Of a DNA stretch of 58,384 nucleotides, positions 18,673-28,953 are shown piece by piece. The translations under genes and the position numbers were made by a program. The stretch covers positions 1-58,384 of the forward strand of contig JAEUHW010000148.1 of assembly GCA_016793245.1 (NCBI GenBank). The letters are read 5' to 3'. The first letter of the stretch is position 1. Every line of letters starts with the position of its first letter. The notes below the pieces were generated by a model. That model made no database searches. It saw nothing but the letters and a program-made list of their open reading frames with translations, and was not told where the DNA came from. The stretch comes from Planctomycetota bacterium (GTDB taxonomy: Bacteria; Planctomycetota; UBA1135; JADKAF01).

Positions 18673-18722
18673 CGAAGCCCTGGGCAGGGGATCCGCGAGC
18701 AGGTGGGGAGCCCAAATATAGG

Positions 18723-18757
18723 CGGCCGCTCCCGGACTGGTAGCCCGGAAGCGGCCG
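18723..18757 (-). terminator. hairpin between the Gfo/Idh and DUF2961 genes
   Basis: CGGCCGCT pairs with AGCGGCCG, with an inner CCGG/CCGG stem after one mismatch. Read on the minus strand it is followed by CCTATATTT. It lies 43 bp past the Gfo/Idh stop and upstream of the DUF2961 start, so it may terminate or attenuate read-through. Confidence 0.5.
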
Positions 18758-18799
18758 AGTTCTTCACTCCGGTCGCGGATGGCGGGATCGCGGAGCCTC

Positions 18800-19924
18800 T
18801 CAGCTCGCGCAGCTTTCCCAGGCGCCGGTGGTCGTCGAGCGGAGGACGGCGTCGAGCACGGCCTGGCAGCGCAGGCCGTCGCGGAAGTCGGGCGAGACGG
18901 CCTTGCCGTCGCGCACGGCGCGCAGGAAGTCCAGCACCTCGTGGGTGAAGGTGTGCTCGTAGCCCAGGATGTGTCCCGGCGGCCACCACGCGGCGACGTA
19001 GGGATGCTGGCCTTCGGTGACGTAGATGCGCCGGAAGCCGCGCTCGGTGGCGCGGTCCTCGTTCGAGTAGAAGCGCAGCTCGTTCAAGCGCTCGAGATCG
19101 AACTCGAGCGAGCCGTGCTCGCCGTTGATCTCCCAGGTGAGGTGATTCTTGCGGCCCGCGGCGAAGCGCGTCGCCTCGAAGCTGCCGAGCGCGCCGCCCT
19201 GGAAGCGCGCGAGGAAGAGCGCCGCATCCTCGACGCTCACCTTGCCGCGGCCCTTGCCGTCGACGGTGGGGCGCTCGTGGATGAAGGTCTCCTTCATGCC
19301 GCAGACGCTCTCGATCTCGCCGATCAAGTAGCGCGAGAGGTCGATCAGGTGGGCGTTCAGGTCGCCGTGAGGACCGGAGCCCGCCTGGTCCGCCTGCAAG
19401 CGCCAGACGAGCGGGAACTGCGGATCGAGGATCCAATCCTGCAGGTAGCGCGCGCGGAAGTGGTAGATCCGCCCGAGGCGGCCCTCTTCGATCATGCGCT
19501 TCGCGAACGACACCGCCGGCACGCGGCGGTAGTTGAACGCGGTCATGTTCGTGATGCCGGCCTTCTCGACCGCCTGCACCATCTCGCGGGCTTCGCCCAG
19601 CGTGTTCGCGAGCGGCTTCTCGCAGATCACGTGCTTCTTCGCCGCGGCGGCGGCGAGCGCGACCTCGCAGTGGTTCTTGCCGGTCGAGGAGATGTCGACG
19701 GCGTCGATCTGCGGGTCCGCGACCGCGGCGCGCCAATCCGTCGACCAGCGCTTGAAGCCGAGCTGCTGCGCGGCCTGCTTCAGCGCGGCCTCGTCGCGGC
19801 CGACGAGCAGATCGAGCTCGGGCTTGGGGCAGTCGGGGAAGAAGTGGTGCACGGTCCGGTACGCGTGCGCGTGCACGCGGCCCATGAACCGATAGCCGAT
19901 CATCGCGATCCGCACGCGTTCCAT
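18800..19924 (-). CDS. Gfo/Idh/MocA family oxidoreductase
   Basis: This 374-aa NAD(P)-dependent sugar or inositol oxidoreductase begins with a Rossmann fold whose nucleotide loop is slightly altered (RIAMIGYRFMGRVHAHA). The family's EKP motif is present in VICEKPLANTLGEA. The catalytic/substrate segment GDLNAHLIDLSRYLIGE carries the Asp and His expected of the family. The C-terminal beta-sheet domain is complete. It lacks a signal peptide. It shares strand with the DUF2961 gene but a hairpin lies between them. Together with the TIM-barrel isomerase it probably handles an unusual sugar released outside the cell; the substrate is unknown. Confidence 0.87.
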   Translation of the reverse strand: MERVRIAMIGYRFMGRVHAHAYRTVHHFFPDCPKPELDLLVGRDEAALKQAAQQLGFKRWSTDWRAAVADPQIDAVDISSTGKNHCEVALAAAAAKKHVICEKPLANTLGEAREMVQAVEKAGITNMTAFNYRRVPAVSFAKRMIEEGRLGRIYHFRARYLQDWILDPQFPLVWRLQADQAGSGPHGDLNAHLIDLSRYLIGEIESVCGMKETFIHERPTVDGKGRGKVSVEDAALFLARFQGGALGSFEATRFAAGRKNHLTWEINGEHGSLEFDLERLNELRFYSNEDRATERGFRRIYVTEGQHPYVAAWWPPGHILGYEHTFTHEVLDFLRAVRDGKAVSPDFRDGLRCQAVLDAVLRSTTTGAWESCAS

Positions 19925-20032
19925 CGGGGGAGTCCTCGGGTTCGATCCAACGCGCGTGAGTTCACCAGACGGAGCCGCCCGCGTCGAGCGTCCCCGAGCG
20001 GAGAGCGCTTCGCGGACGGCCTCGCGAGTGAT

Positions 20033-20716
20033 TCAGGCTTCGTTCTCTCCGACGAACGCTCCATCGACGAGGCGCAGGCGCCGATCGCAGGCCGCGGCCA
20101 CGGCGGGGTCGTGCGTCACGAGCACCAAGGTCTTGCCGTGCTCGCGCGCCGTGCGGCGCAGCTCGGCGAGCAGCAGCTCGCCGCTCGCGCGATCGAGCGC
20201 GCCCGTCGGCTCGTCCGCGAGGAGCAGCGGGGGATCGTTCACCAGCGCTCGCGCGAGGGCGACGCGCTGGCGTTCGCCCCCCGAGAGCACGCTGGCGCGC
20301 GCTTCCGCGCGCGGCAGGAGCCCCAAGCGCTCGAGCCACGCGAGCGCGCGCCGACGGCGCTCGGCGCGCGAGGCCACCCGCCCCTGCAGCGCGAGCTCGA
20401 CGTTCTCGCGAGCGCTCAGCACGGGTACCAGGTTGTAGAGCTGGAACACGAAGCCGAGCTCGAGCGCGCGCACCGCGGCGAGGTCGCGCCCTCTCGACCA
20501 CACAGATCGCCCGGCCAGCAGCACTTCGCCTTCGTCGGGGCGCTCGAGGGTGCCGAGCACGGCGAGCAGGGTCGACTTGCCGCTGCCGGAAGGGCCGACG
20601 ATCGCGACGCTCTCGCCGCGCGCGATGGCGAGGTCGATGCCGCGGAGAGCGCGCACGCGGCCGCCCTCGTAGGACTTCGCGACGGCGCGGAGCTCCAAGT
20701 GCGCCGCTTCACTCAT
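20033..20716 (-). CDS. ABC transporter ATP-binding protein, MacB/LolD type
   Basis: This 227-aa ATPase is complete: Walker A GPSGSGKST, Q-loop in FVFQLYNLVPVL, signature LSGGERQRVALARAL, Walker B LLLADEPTGALD and switch His in LVTHDPAVA. The start ATGAGTGA overlaps the permease stop by 8 bp, so the two are translationally coupled. The sequence family serves FtsX-type permeases of the MacB/LolCDE class, which move lipoproteins or peptides or drive periplasmic changes rather than importing solutes. It is the last gene of the rhomboid-permease-ATPase operon. Confidence 0.92.
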   Translation of the reverse strand: MSEAAHLELRAVAKSYEGGRVRALRGIDLAIARGESVAIVGPSGSGKSTLLAVLGTLERPDEGEVLLAGRSVWSRGRDLAAVRALELGFVFQLYNLVPVLSARENVELALQGRVASRAERRRRALAWLERLGLLPRAEARASVLSGGERQRVALARALVNDPPLLLADEPTGALDRASGELLLAELRRTAREHGKTLVLVTHDPAVAAACDRRLRLVDGAFVGENEA

Positions 20717-21806
20717 AGCGCAGCGCCTCTGTCGGTGCCAAGCGCGAGGCGCGTAGGGCGGGCACGAGGGAGCCGAGCACGCCGAGGATCAACGCCAAGG
20801 CGCCGCCTTCGAGCAGCGTGCTCGTTCGAACCTGCGCGGTGACGAGCACCCAGTCGAGCCAAGCGACGGTGAGCTGTGCGCCGAGCGCGCCGAGCAAGAG
20901 CCCGGCAGCGCCGCCGAGCAACGCCAGGATGCAGCCCTCCGCGAGGATCATGCGCAGCACGCGCGAGCGCGTCCAACCGATCGCGAGCAGGGTGCCGATC
21001 TCGCGCGTGCGCTCGAGCACGTTCATCATCATCGTGTTCAGCACGCCGATGGCCGCCGCGAGGCAGGCGATCCAGGAGACCGCGCGCGCGAGCTGTCGCC
21101 CGAGGTCGAGCTCGGGATAGGCGTCGGTGAAGCTCGAGGGCTCGAGCGTCTGCAGCGTCGCGTGGCGCTCTTCGAAGCGCGTGCGCCACGTCCGGCGATC
21201 GACGCCTTCGGCGAAGTGCAGGAACGCGAGCTGGGCGAGCGGTCGATCCGGGAAGAGCGCATGGTGCTGCTCGCTCGTCGTCACTGCCGAGCCCGCGAGC
21301 AACGCGTTGCTCGAGGAGAAGATGCCGCAGATGCGGAGCGCGCCACCGCTGGCCTGCAGCTCGCCGCCCACGCCGAGCTCCAAGCGCTCGGCCGCGAGGC
21401 GCCCGAGCAGCACCTCGCGCTCGTTCGCGAGAGGCGAGCGGCCCTCTTCGATGCGGCACGAGCGCCAGCTCGCTCCGCCGGCCGCGAGGCCGAAGACGAG
21501 GAAGAACGGCTGCGCCGGTTGACGAGCCACGTGGGTCGCGTAGGTGTCGACCTCGGCGAGGGCTTCGTCCGCGCGCAGCTCCGCGAGCACCGGCTCGGCG
21601 ATCGCGCTCAGGATCGGATCGACGACGCCGCGCGTCTGCACGACGAGATCGGGCTGGCCGAGCTGGCCGATGCGCGTCAGCGTCACCACGAAGCCGTCGG
21701 CGATCGAGACGAGCGCCACGTACGCCGCGACGCCGATCGCGACGCCGCAGAGCGCCAAGGCGGAGCGAAGGGGGCGGCGACTCAGGTTGCGAGACGCGAG
21801 GATCAC
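20709..21806 (-). CDS. ABC transporter permease, FtsX/MacB type
   Basis: This 365-aa permease has the four-helix FtsX layout: TM1 near residues 15-35 (ALALCGVAIGVAAYVALVSI), a periplasmic MacB_PCD-like domain (~40-235), then three TMs (WIACLAAAIGVLNTMMMN; CILALLGGAAGLLLGALGAQ; LALILGVLGSLVPALRAS). It ends in LAPTEALRYE, the usual FtsX-family tail. The start is a GTG whose GTGA overlaps the rhomboid stop codon; the frame is open much further upstream, but that part is antisense to or out of frame with the rhomboid gene. The permease presumably dimerises and pairs with the ATPase that follows. Confidence 0.9.
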   Translation of the reverse strand: MILASRNLSRRPLRSALALCGVAIGVAAYVALVSIADGFVVTLTRIGQLGQPDLVVQTRGVVDPILSAIAEPVLAELRADEALAEVDTYATHVARQPAQPFFLVFGLAAGGASWRSCRIEEGRSPLANEREVLLGRLAAERLELGVGGELQASGGALRICGIFSSSNALLAGSAVTTSEQHHALFPDRPLAQLAFLHFAEGVDRRTWRTRFEERHATLQTLEPSSFTDAYPELDLGRQLARAVSWIACLAAAIGVLNTMMMNVLERTREIGTLLAIGWTRSRVLRMILAEGCILALLGGAAGLLLGALGAQLTVAWLDWVLVTAQVRTSTLLEGGALALILGVLGSLVPALRASRLAPTEALRYE

Positions 21807-22981
21807 GAGCGCACTCGCGCACGGGAGAGATCGTCGACCTGCAGCTCCACGTAGAGCTTTCGATCGTAGCTCGCAGATCGCTCGAACCACGGCTCGGTCT
21901 CGATGAGCATCTTCTGCCCGATCGCTCGTCGTTCCGCCTGCGTGCGATCGACCGAGCTCATCTCCGAGGCGCCTCGGAGGAGCGCCGATGCAACTTCCTC
22001 CCAAGCTCCGGGCAGCGGGCCGAGCGCCTCGAGATCGCGGTGCAGCGCAGCGGCCCAAGCGCGATCCGGAATGCTCGTCGCGAGATCCTCGTGCACGCGG
22101 ATCACGAGATCGTCGAGCAAGGGAAACTTCCGGTAGCGCACGGCTGGGATGGCCTCGCGCGCTTGGAGCAGCGCACACGCGAGGAGCGCGGTCGCCGAGA
22201 TCCCGGCTAGAGCGACGCGAGCGCTCCGCTGCCGGCGGAAGCGTTCGGGTACGGCGAGCCAGAGGCCGACGAGCAGCGCCCCGAGGACGAAGCCCGCGAG
22301 ATGCCCGGCCCAGGAGACGACGGGCAAGAGGCTCCAGATCGCCAGCGTGATCGTCCAGTGCACGGCATAGCTCGTGAAGTGCGTGTCGCTGGTGGCGCGA
22401 GCATGCACGAGCGCCGCTCCGAGGAAGGCACAAACCACCCCGGAGAAGCCCAGGTGCTGGCCGGCTTGCAAGAGCGGCGCGATGGCGAGCGAGAAGCAGC
22501 CGACGAAGACGAGGAGCAAGGAGAAGGCGCTGCCGAGATGGGCCTCGACGCGGCGGCCGAGCAGCGCGAAGGCGGAGAGGTTGAGCCCGAGGTGCAGCGC
22601 TCCTCCCGCGTGCGAGAAGTTGGAGAGGAGATAGACCCAACCACCTTCGAACCAGCTCTGGTTCGGTCCGAGGGGCAAACCGCAGACGAGGGCATGCGCG
22701 CGGCTCGACGGCGCCAGGAAGTCGAAGAGCCCGCGCATCTCGGGGATCTCTCCGTAGAGCGTCACCTGCAGCGCGATCTGCGCGGCGTAGATGCCGATCA
22801 ACAGCGCGGTGAAGAAGGCGGTGACGGGGAAGTGCCGCCAAGCGCCATCGCCTTCCTCGGTGCCGATGCGCACCGGGCGCGCGCGCTGCTCCGCGCTCGC
22901 GCCGCAGTAGGTGCACGCGCCGCTCGACGCGTCGTAGAGCGCGCGACAGCTAGGGCAGGGACGCCAGCGATTCGAGGCCAA
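21803..22981 (-). CDS. rhomboid-family intramembrane serine protease with N-terminal zinc ribbon
   Basis: This 392-aa protein has a Cys4 zinc-ribbon-like start (C9, C12, C23, C26). The rhomboid domain follows: a first TM at ~54-75, FSHAGGALHLGLNLSAF at ~122-138, catalytic serine S180 in LGFSGVVCAF, and catalytic histidine H227 in WAGHLAGFVLGALL. So the Ser-His dyad is intact. After the last TM come ~150 soluble residues. The enzyme cleaves transmembrane segments within the membrane. It heads an operon with an MacB/LolD-like ABC transporter, which may handle its product or substrate (inference). The upstream 181-bp gap to the giant TPR gene shows no convincing gene. Confidence 0.9.
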   Translation of the reverse strand: MASNRWRPCPSCRALYDASSGACTYCGASAEQRARPVRIGTEEGDGAWRHFPVTAFFTALLIGIYAAQIALQVTLYGEIPEMRGLFDFLAPSSRAHALVCGLPLGPNQSWFEGGWVYLLSNFSHAGGALHLGLNLSAFALLGRRVEAHLGSAFSLLLVFVGCFSLAIAPLLQAGQHLGFSGVVCAFLGAALVHARATSDTHFTSYAVHWTITLAIWSLLPVVSWAGHLAGFVLGALLVGLWLAVPERFRRQRSARVALAGISATALLACALLQAREAIPAVRYRKFPLLDDLVIRVHEDLATSIPDRAWAAALHRDLEALGPLPGAWEEVASALLRGASEMSSVDRTQAERRAIGQKMLIETEPWFERSASYDRKLYVELQVDDLSRARVRS

Positions 22982-23162
22982 GTGCTTCTCCGGTGAGGAA
23001 CGGCGCGTGGATACCGCGGGGCATGGTAGCAGGAGGGGAGCGCGCGCCGTCTCGCAGCCGTTCGCGCGCGGCGAGGTCTCGCTTGCCGCCGCTGCGCTCG
23101 GCGAGAGTCGCTCCCTCGCGGAGCTCCTCTGCCTCGCCCATCGAGCGAGCGTCCTCCGCGAG

Positions 23163-26100
23163 TCATTTGCCTCGAGGCAACGCCTCGACGGCTCGCTTCA
23201 GGACGCGCGCGATCAGCGGGGACGCCAACGCCGGTTCTCCGCTCGGCGCGAAGGCGATGGCGGCGGCTTCGCGCAGCAGCTCCGGCTCGCCGCTCGCCAT
23301 CGCCGCGCGCACGAAGGCCTCGCGCAGCGCCGTGGAGCTCTGCGGTGCGATGCCAGAATCGCGCAAGCTCTGCAGGGCTTCGTCCGCGCGGCCCATGGCC
23401 GTTTGCAGCCACATCCGCGCCGCCATCAAGGAGGCGCGTTGATCGCTCTTCACCAGGGGAGCGAGGCGCTCGACTTCCGACAGGATCTGCTGGGCTTCGG
23501 CTTCGTCCCAATGCGCGCGCGAGAGGTGCATCGCACGACCGATCATCGCCTCCGCACTGACTTCGAAGCAGCCGATCAATCGATACTCTTCGGCCACCTC
23601 GCTCTCGCGATCGAGGGCGATCAGCGCTTGTGCATGCCACAGCCAGAGCTGCGAGCGCTCGGGCTTCTTCATCATCTCGCACCAGAGCACCTTCTCGTAG
23701 AGCTGCGCGTCGCCGGTGCGGAGCGCGTCGAGCAGGCGCGCAGTGGCCGCCACGCCATCGTCGTGCAGGCTCTGGCCGGTCTGGAGCAAGGTCTCCTGCA
23801 ATCGCGCGAGGCGCTCCGCGCGACGCAGCGCGAGGCGCGAATCGCCGCCTGCCGTCGCGGCAGCGGTCTCCATGGCGCGCAGGTCGACCTCGGCGGCGAG
23901 CGTCTGGATCAAGACGTCCTGCGGGAAGTGCGCCGCCAAGCTCGGTGCCGCCGAGGCGAGCTCCGTCCAACCGACGGGTTGGCTCGAGCGCAAGGCGCGC
24001 AGGTACTCGCGTCCGACTCGACGAGCGACTTCATCGCGCTGCCCTGCGGCATCGAAGCGCAGCCAGACTTCGCGTACCTGGCGCTGGGCTCGCTCGGGTT
24101 GATCGAGCGCGCTCCAGGCCCGCGCGCTCAGCGCCAGCAAGAGCGGAGAGCGCTCGGCTCGCGGGCCGAGCTGGAACAGCGCGGTCAGGACTTCGTTCGG
24201 TCGATCGAGCGCGAGCAGCTCGTCTCCGAGCGCGGCGATGCGACCGTCTTCGCCGCCCGGTGGTATGCAGAGGTGCGTGAGGCGTTGCGCCGCGATCTGC
24301 CAGCGCTGCTCTGGGGCGCCGACTTCGCGCACGGCGCGCGCGAGCAATTCCAGCGCCGGTCCCATCTCGGGCGAGAGCGAGAGCGCGAGCTGGAGGAGTG
24401 GCAGCACTTTCTCGTGTTCGCCGAGATCGAGGAGGGCTTCGGCGAGGAATAGCTGCAGCGTCGGGCTCTGCGGATGGCGGAGGAGCAGATGCTCGGCGAT
24501 CGCACGCAAGCTCGTGGGTCGTCGACCTGCTTCGCGCAGGAGCAGCGCTTCGAGGAAGAGGGTGAGCTCGGCGGGCTGGAGAGCATCGACCCAGCTCGCC
24601 GCCGCGGGAGGAGCGATCACCGCGGCGCTCGGAGCTTCCGCGGGGGCCGCTCCTCCCGCGGCGCTCGCGAGGCGTTGCACGACGAGCATCGCGGGGCCGA
24701 AGGGATGGTCCTCGGGCCGTGCGTTCGCGAGAGCCGCCGCGGCTCCGTCGAGATCGCCCGCGAGCGCGCGCAGCGCGCCGATCCAGAAGGGGAAGCGCTC
24801 GGCCTTGGCCAAGGGGAGCTCCCCGATCAGCGCGACCAGGTCTCGAGCTTCCTCGAGGCGCTGCTGCGTGGAGAGCAGCAGGAAGAGGTCCACCGCGGCG
24901 CGCAGTCCTTCGGCATCGCCGCGCGAGAGCGATCGATCGAGCGCGATCTCCGCGCGGTGCCAATCGCGGCGCGCGGCGAAGGCGAGCCCTTGTTGGCGAT
25001 ACCACTGCGATCCACGAGCGCTGCCCTCGGGAGGTACGAGATCCAGGATCTCCAAGGCTTCTTGACCGTAGCCGCGCTCGATCAGGGCCCAGACGGTGGG
25101 GGCGATCTCCTCTGCGGGCACTTGCGAGGAGGCCCTCACGCTGCGCACTCGTTCGGTGATCGCCGATCTCAGACTCTCTGCGGACGAGCGGGATCTCAGC
25201 GCGAGGCGCAAGGCGAGGAGTCGCGCGGCGCCGATCGAGGGCGCGTTGGACGAGAGACCATCCAGCAGATCCAGTGCCTCCGCGGGCCGCGAGGCCTCCA
25301 TGGCTCGCGCGAGCAGCAAGACGAGCTCGCTGCGCTGCTCCTCGGAGAGGCTCGCGCCGCGCGAGAGCTCGAGGGCTCGATCGATCTCTCCCTCGGCGAC
25401 GAGGCGCCGCATGAGCTCGAGAGGTCCGCGCTCCGGCAGCGTCGCCCGCAGGGCGCGGAATCGGATCTCGCGGCCTTCGGCGTCGCTGACCTCTTCCTCT
25501 GCTTGGGCCAGCAGCGCCTCGAGCTCGAGCCAGGCCGCGGCATCGCCGGGAACGAGGGCGAGGTACTCCTGATAGGCCTTCACCGCTCGACCGTGATGAC
25601 CGAGCTGCGCCCAGGCCTTCGCACGCAAGCGCTGCAGGGGCGCGAGGCGCGGTGCGAGCTGCGAGAGGTTCAGCAGAATGGGCAGCGCTTCGAGCGCGCG
25701 CTCCGTGTCCACGAGATGTTCCGCCGCGAGGAACAGCACGCTCGGATCGAAGAGGTCCGCGCGCAGGCTCGTCGACTTGATCGCCTGAGAGGCCACGCCG
25801 GCGAGGCCGACGCCAGCGCGCGCGAGGAACGCCTCCCCGATCCGACGCCAGAGCGGCATCCATTCGAGCGCGAGCGGCGGCTCGGCCTGCATCGCGCGCA
25901 GCAGCAAGCGCGAGGACTCCTCGTACTCGAGTTGGCGTTCGAAGGCGCGCCGCGCGAGCTCCGCGTAGACGCGCGAGGGGTTCTCCAGGAGCGGCAGGAG
26001 GCGCTCTTGGTAGCGATTGGCTTCCTCGGGCTCGCCGAGCTCCTCGCAGATGGCCGCGAGGCGCAGGAGCGCTTGCGGGAGGCGCTTCGGTTCGCTGCGC

Positions 26101-27338
26101 TGGTTGGCCTGGGTGAGGAAGAGCTGCAGGTTCTCCCGAGCGCGCGCGAGCTCTCCCACGCCGGCGTTTCCGAGGCCCTCGTAGTAGGGGAGCGCGCGCG
26201 TGACGCGGGGGTTATTGATCTGCAGCGGTTCCGCGCGCACCAGCTCGATCAGCTCGAGCACGCGCGCGCTCTCGCCGAGCTCGGCGAGCAGGTCGATGTG
26301 CTCGAGGAAGATCTCGCGGGTGACGATCTGCGGGTGGACTGCGTAGAAGCTCTCGAGCGTGCGGCGCGCGGCGAGGGGACGCCCCACGGCGCGTTGCGCG
26401 CGGGCCCGCGCGTAGGGCACGACTTCGTACTGGGGATGATCGATGCCCACCCCGAGGAGCTTTGGTCCGAGCGGATGGTCGAAGAGCGTCGCCAAGTCGA
26501 GCACGCGTTCCCATTGCTCGGCCCCGGTGGCCAGCTCGAGCAAGCGCGACAAGTTCTGCGCGTTCGGCCGCTCCTCGATGCTCTCCTCGAGGAATCGCAG
26601 AGCCGCGCGGCGATCTTCGCGCGCCGCTTCCGCGCCGCTCAGGATCTCCTTGCGACGGAGCTCCTCCGCAGCCGAGAGAACGCTCATCAGCTCCTGGCGC
26701 AGGTGCTCGGCTCGCGACCCCTCCTCGAGATCGGCGCACAGCGCTTCCAGCGTGCGTACGCGACGCAGAGGGTCGGTGCCGTCGTTCAGCCCGAGGAGAA
26801 TCGTGCGCATCTGCTCGATGCGCGCCTCCGCGCGCGAGACATGGCAATACGCCCGCGCGGCGGAGAGGCGTCCGTTCTGCTTCGCGACCGGGCTGGTCGG
26901 CGAGGCCGCGGCCTGGTCGAGGAACTCGAAGGCGCGGTCGAAGGCCTCGAGGTTCTCGAAGCGCCGACCGAAGTTGATCAGCGTATTGACGATCTCGAAG
27001 ACGGTCTGGATGTCGTTCGAAGGATCGAGTTCGATCACGGCCTGGAAGTCGAGCAGCGCGGGCTGGAAGGCTCCCAGGTGATGCAGGATGGAGCCGCGCT
27101 GGAGGAGCGCGTCGCGCAGCACGCTCGTCTGGCCCGTGCGCTGCGCGATCGCGATCGCGCGATCGACGGAGGTGCGCGCTTCGGCGAGAGCCGCGGGATC
27201 GCCAGTGCGCTCGCGCAGGATCTGGCGCGCGCGCTCGAGGTGGATCGTCGCGTTGGGGGCGGCGATCAGCCCGAAGTAGGCCACCACCGCGCAGCCGACC
27301 AGCGCCAGCACGAGAAGAGTCGTTCGCATCATGGGCAT
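23163..27338 (-). CDS. giant membrane-anchored TPR-repeat protein, 1391 aa
   Basis: It has an N-terminal membrane anchor or signal (RTTLLVLALVGCAVVAYFGLI) followed almost entirely by tetratricopeptide-like helix pairs, visible throughout as alternating A/L/E-rich helices (for example FQPALLDFQAVIELDPSNDI, LRAKAWAQLGHHGRAVKAYQ, LLLRHPQSPTLQLFLAEALL). No enzymatic motif is seen. TPR arrays are protein-binding scaffolds; this one probably faces the periplasm, given the uncleaved-looking N-terminal anchor. It lies 52 bp downstream of the NtrC-like regulator on the same strand, so regulator and scaffold are likely co-expressed. The partner is unknown. MPMM at the start gives two alternative ATGs 6-9 bp further in. 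Confidence 0.8.
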   Translation of the reverse strand: MPMMRTTLLVLALVGCAVVAYFGLIAAPNATIHLERARQILRERTGDPAALAEARTSVDRAIAIAQRTGQTSVLRDALLQRGSILHHLGAFQPALLDFQAVIELDPSNDIQTVFEIVNTLINFGRRFENLEAFDRAFEFLDQAAASPTSPVAKQNGRLSAARAYCHVSRAEARIEQMRTILLGLNDGTDPLRRVRTLEALCADLEEGSRAEHLRQELMSVLSAAEELRRKEILSGAEAAREDRRAALRFLEESIEERPNAQNLSRLLELATGAEQWERVLDLATLFDHPLGPKLLGVGIDHPQYEVVPYARARAQRAVGRPLAARRTLESFYAVHPQIVTREIFLEHIDLLAELGESARVLELIELVRAEPLQINNPRVTRALPYYEGLGNAGVGELARARENLQLFLTQANQRSEPKRLPQALLRLAAICEELGEPEEANRYQERLLPLLENPSRVYAELARRAFERQLEYEESSRLLLRAMQAEPPLALEWMPLWRRIGEAFLARAGVGLAGVASQAIKSTSLRADLFDPSVLFLAAEHLVDTERALEALPILLNLSQLAPRLAPLQRLRAKAWAQLGHHGRAVKAYQEYLALVPGDAAAWLELEALLAQAEEEVSDAEGREIRFRALRATLPERGPLELMRRLVAEGEIDRALELSRGASLSEEQRSELVLLLARAMEASRPAEALDLLDGLSSNAPSIGAARLLALRLALRSRSSAESLRSAITERVRSVRASSQVPAEEIAPTVWALIERGYGQEALEILDLVPPEGSARGSQWYRQQGLAFAARRDWHRAEIALDRSLSRGDAEGLRAAVDLFLLLSTQQRLEEARDLVALIGELPLAKAERFPFWIGALRALAGDLDGAAAALANARPEDHPFGPAMLVVQRLASAAGGAAPAEAPSAAVIAPPAAASWVDALQPAELTLFLEALLLREAGRRPTSLRAIAEHLLLRHPQSPTLQLFLAEALLDLGEHEKVLPLLQLALSLSPEMGPALELLARAVREVGAPEQRWQIAAQRLTHLCIPPGGEDGRIAALGDELLALDRPNEVLTALFQLGPRAERSPLLLALSARAWSALDQPERAQRQVREVWLRFDAAGQRDEVARRVGREYLRALRSSQPVGWTELASAAPSLAAHFPQDVLIQTLAAEVDLRAMETAAATAGGDSRLALRRAERLARLQETLLQTGQSLHDDGVAATARLLDALRTGDAQLYEKVLWCEMMKKPERSQLWLWHAQALIALDRESEVAEEYRLIGCFEVSAEAMIGRAMHLSRAHWDEAEAQQILSEVERLAPLVKSDQRASLMAARMWLQTAMGRADEALQSLRDSGIAPQSSTALREAFVRAAMASGEPELLREAAAIAFAPSGEPALASPLIARVLKRAVEALPRGK

Positions 27339-27390
27339 CGAGGCGAGCCAGCCCCTTCCGCGATCCGATCGGACGCGGGAGGCGGCGCGC

Positions 27391-28773
<1,383 letters not shown>

Positions 28774-28953
28774 CGCTCCTCCCTTCCGTCTCGCGCTCTC
28801 GCCGGCCGGGCGTCGAGAAATCGCGACACCCCCGTCTATCGAGCGCATCGCCGCCTTCCTTTAGGGAGGAGCCGACTCAACGTCGACGCCGCCGCGGACG
28901 ATAGAGAGCGCGGGTCTCGCGACGCGAGGCCGCGCGAAGACGAGGAGCCGGGC

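Noticed and set aside
22950..23141. A 63-aa minus-strand frame between the TPR and rhomboid genes
   Set aside because: No domain or good ribosome site is seen, and it overlaps the rhomboid start.
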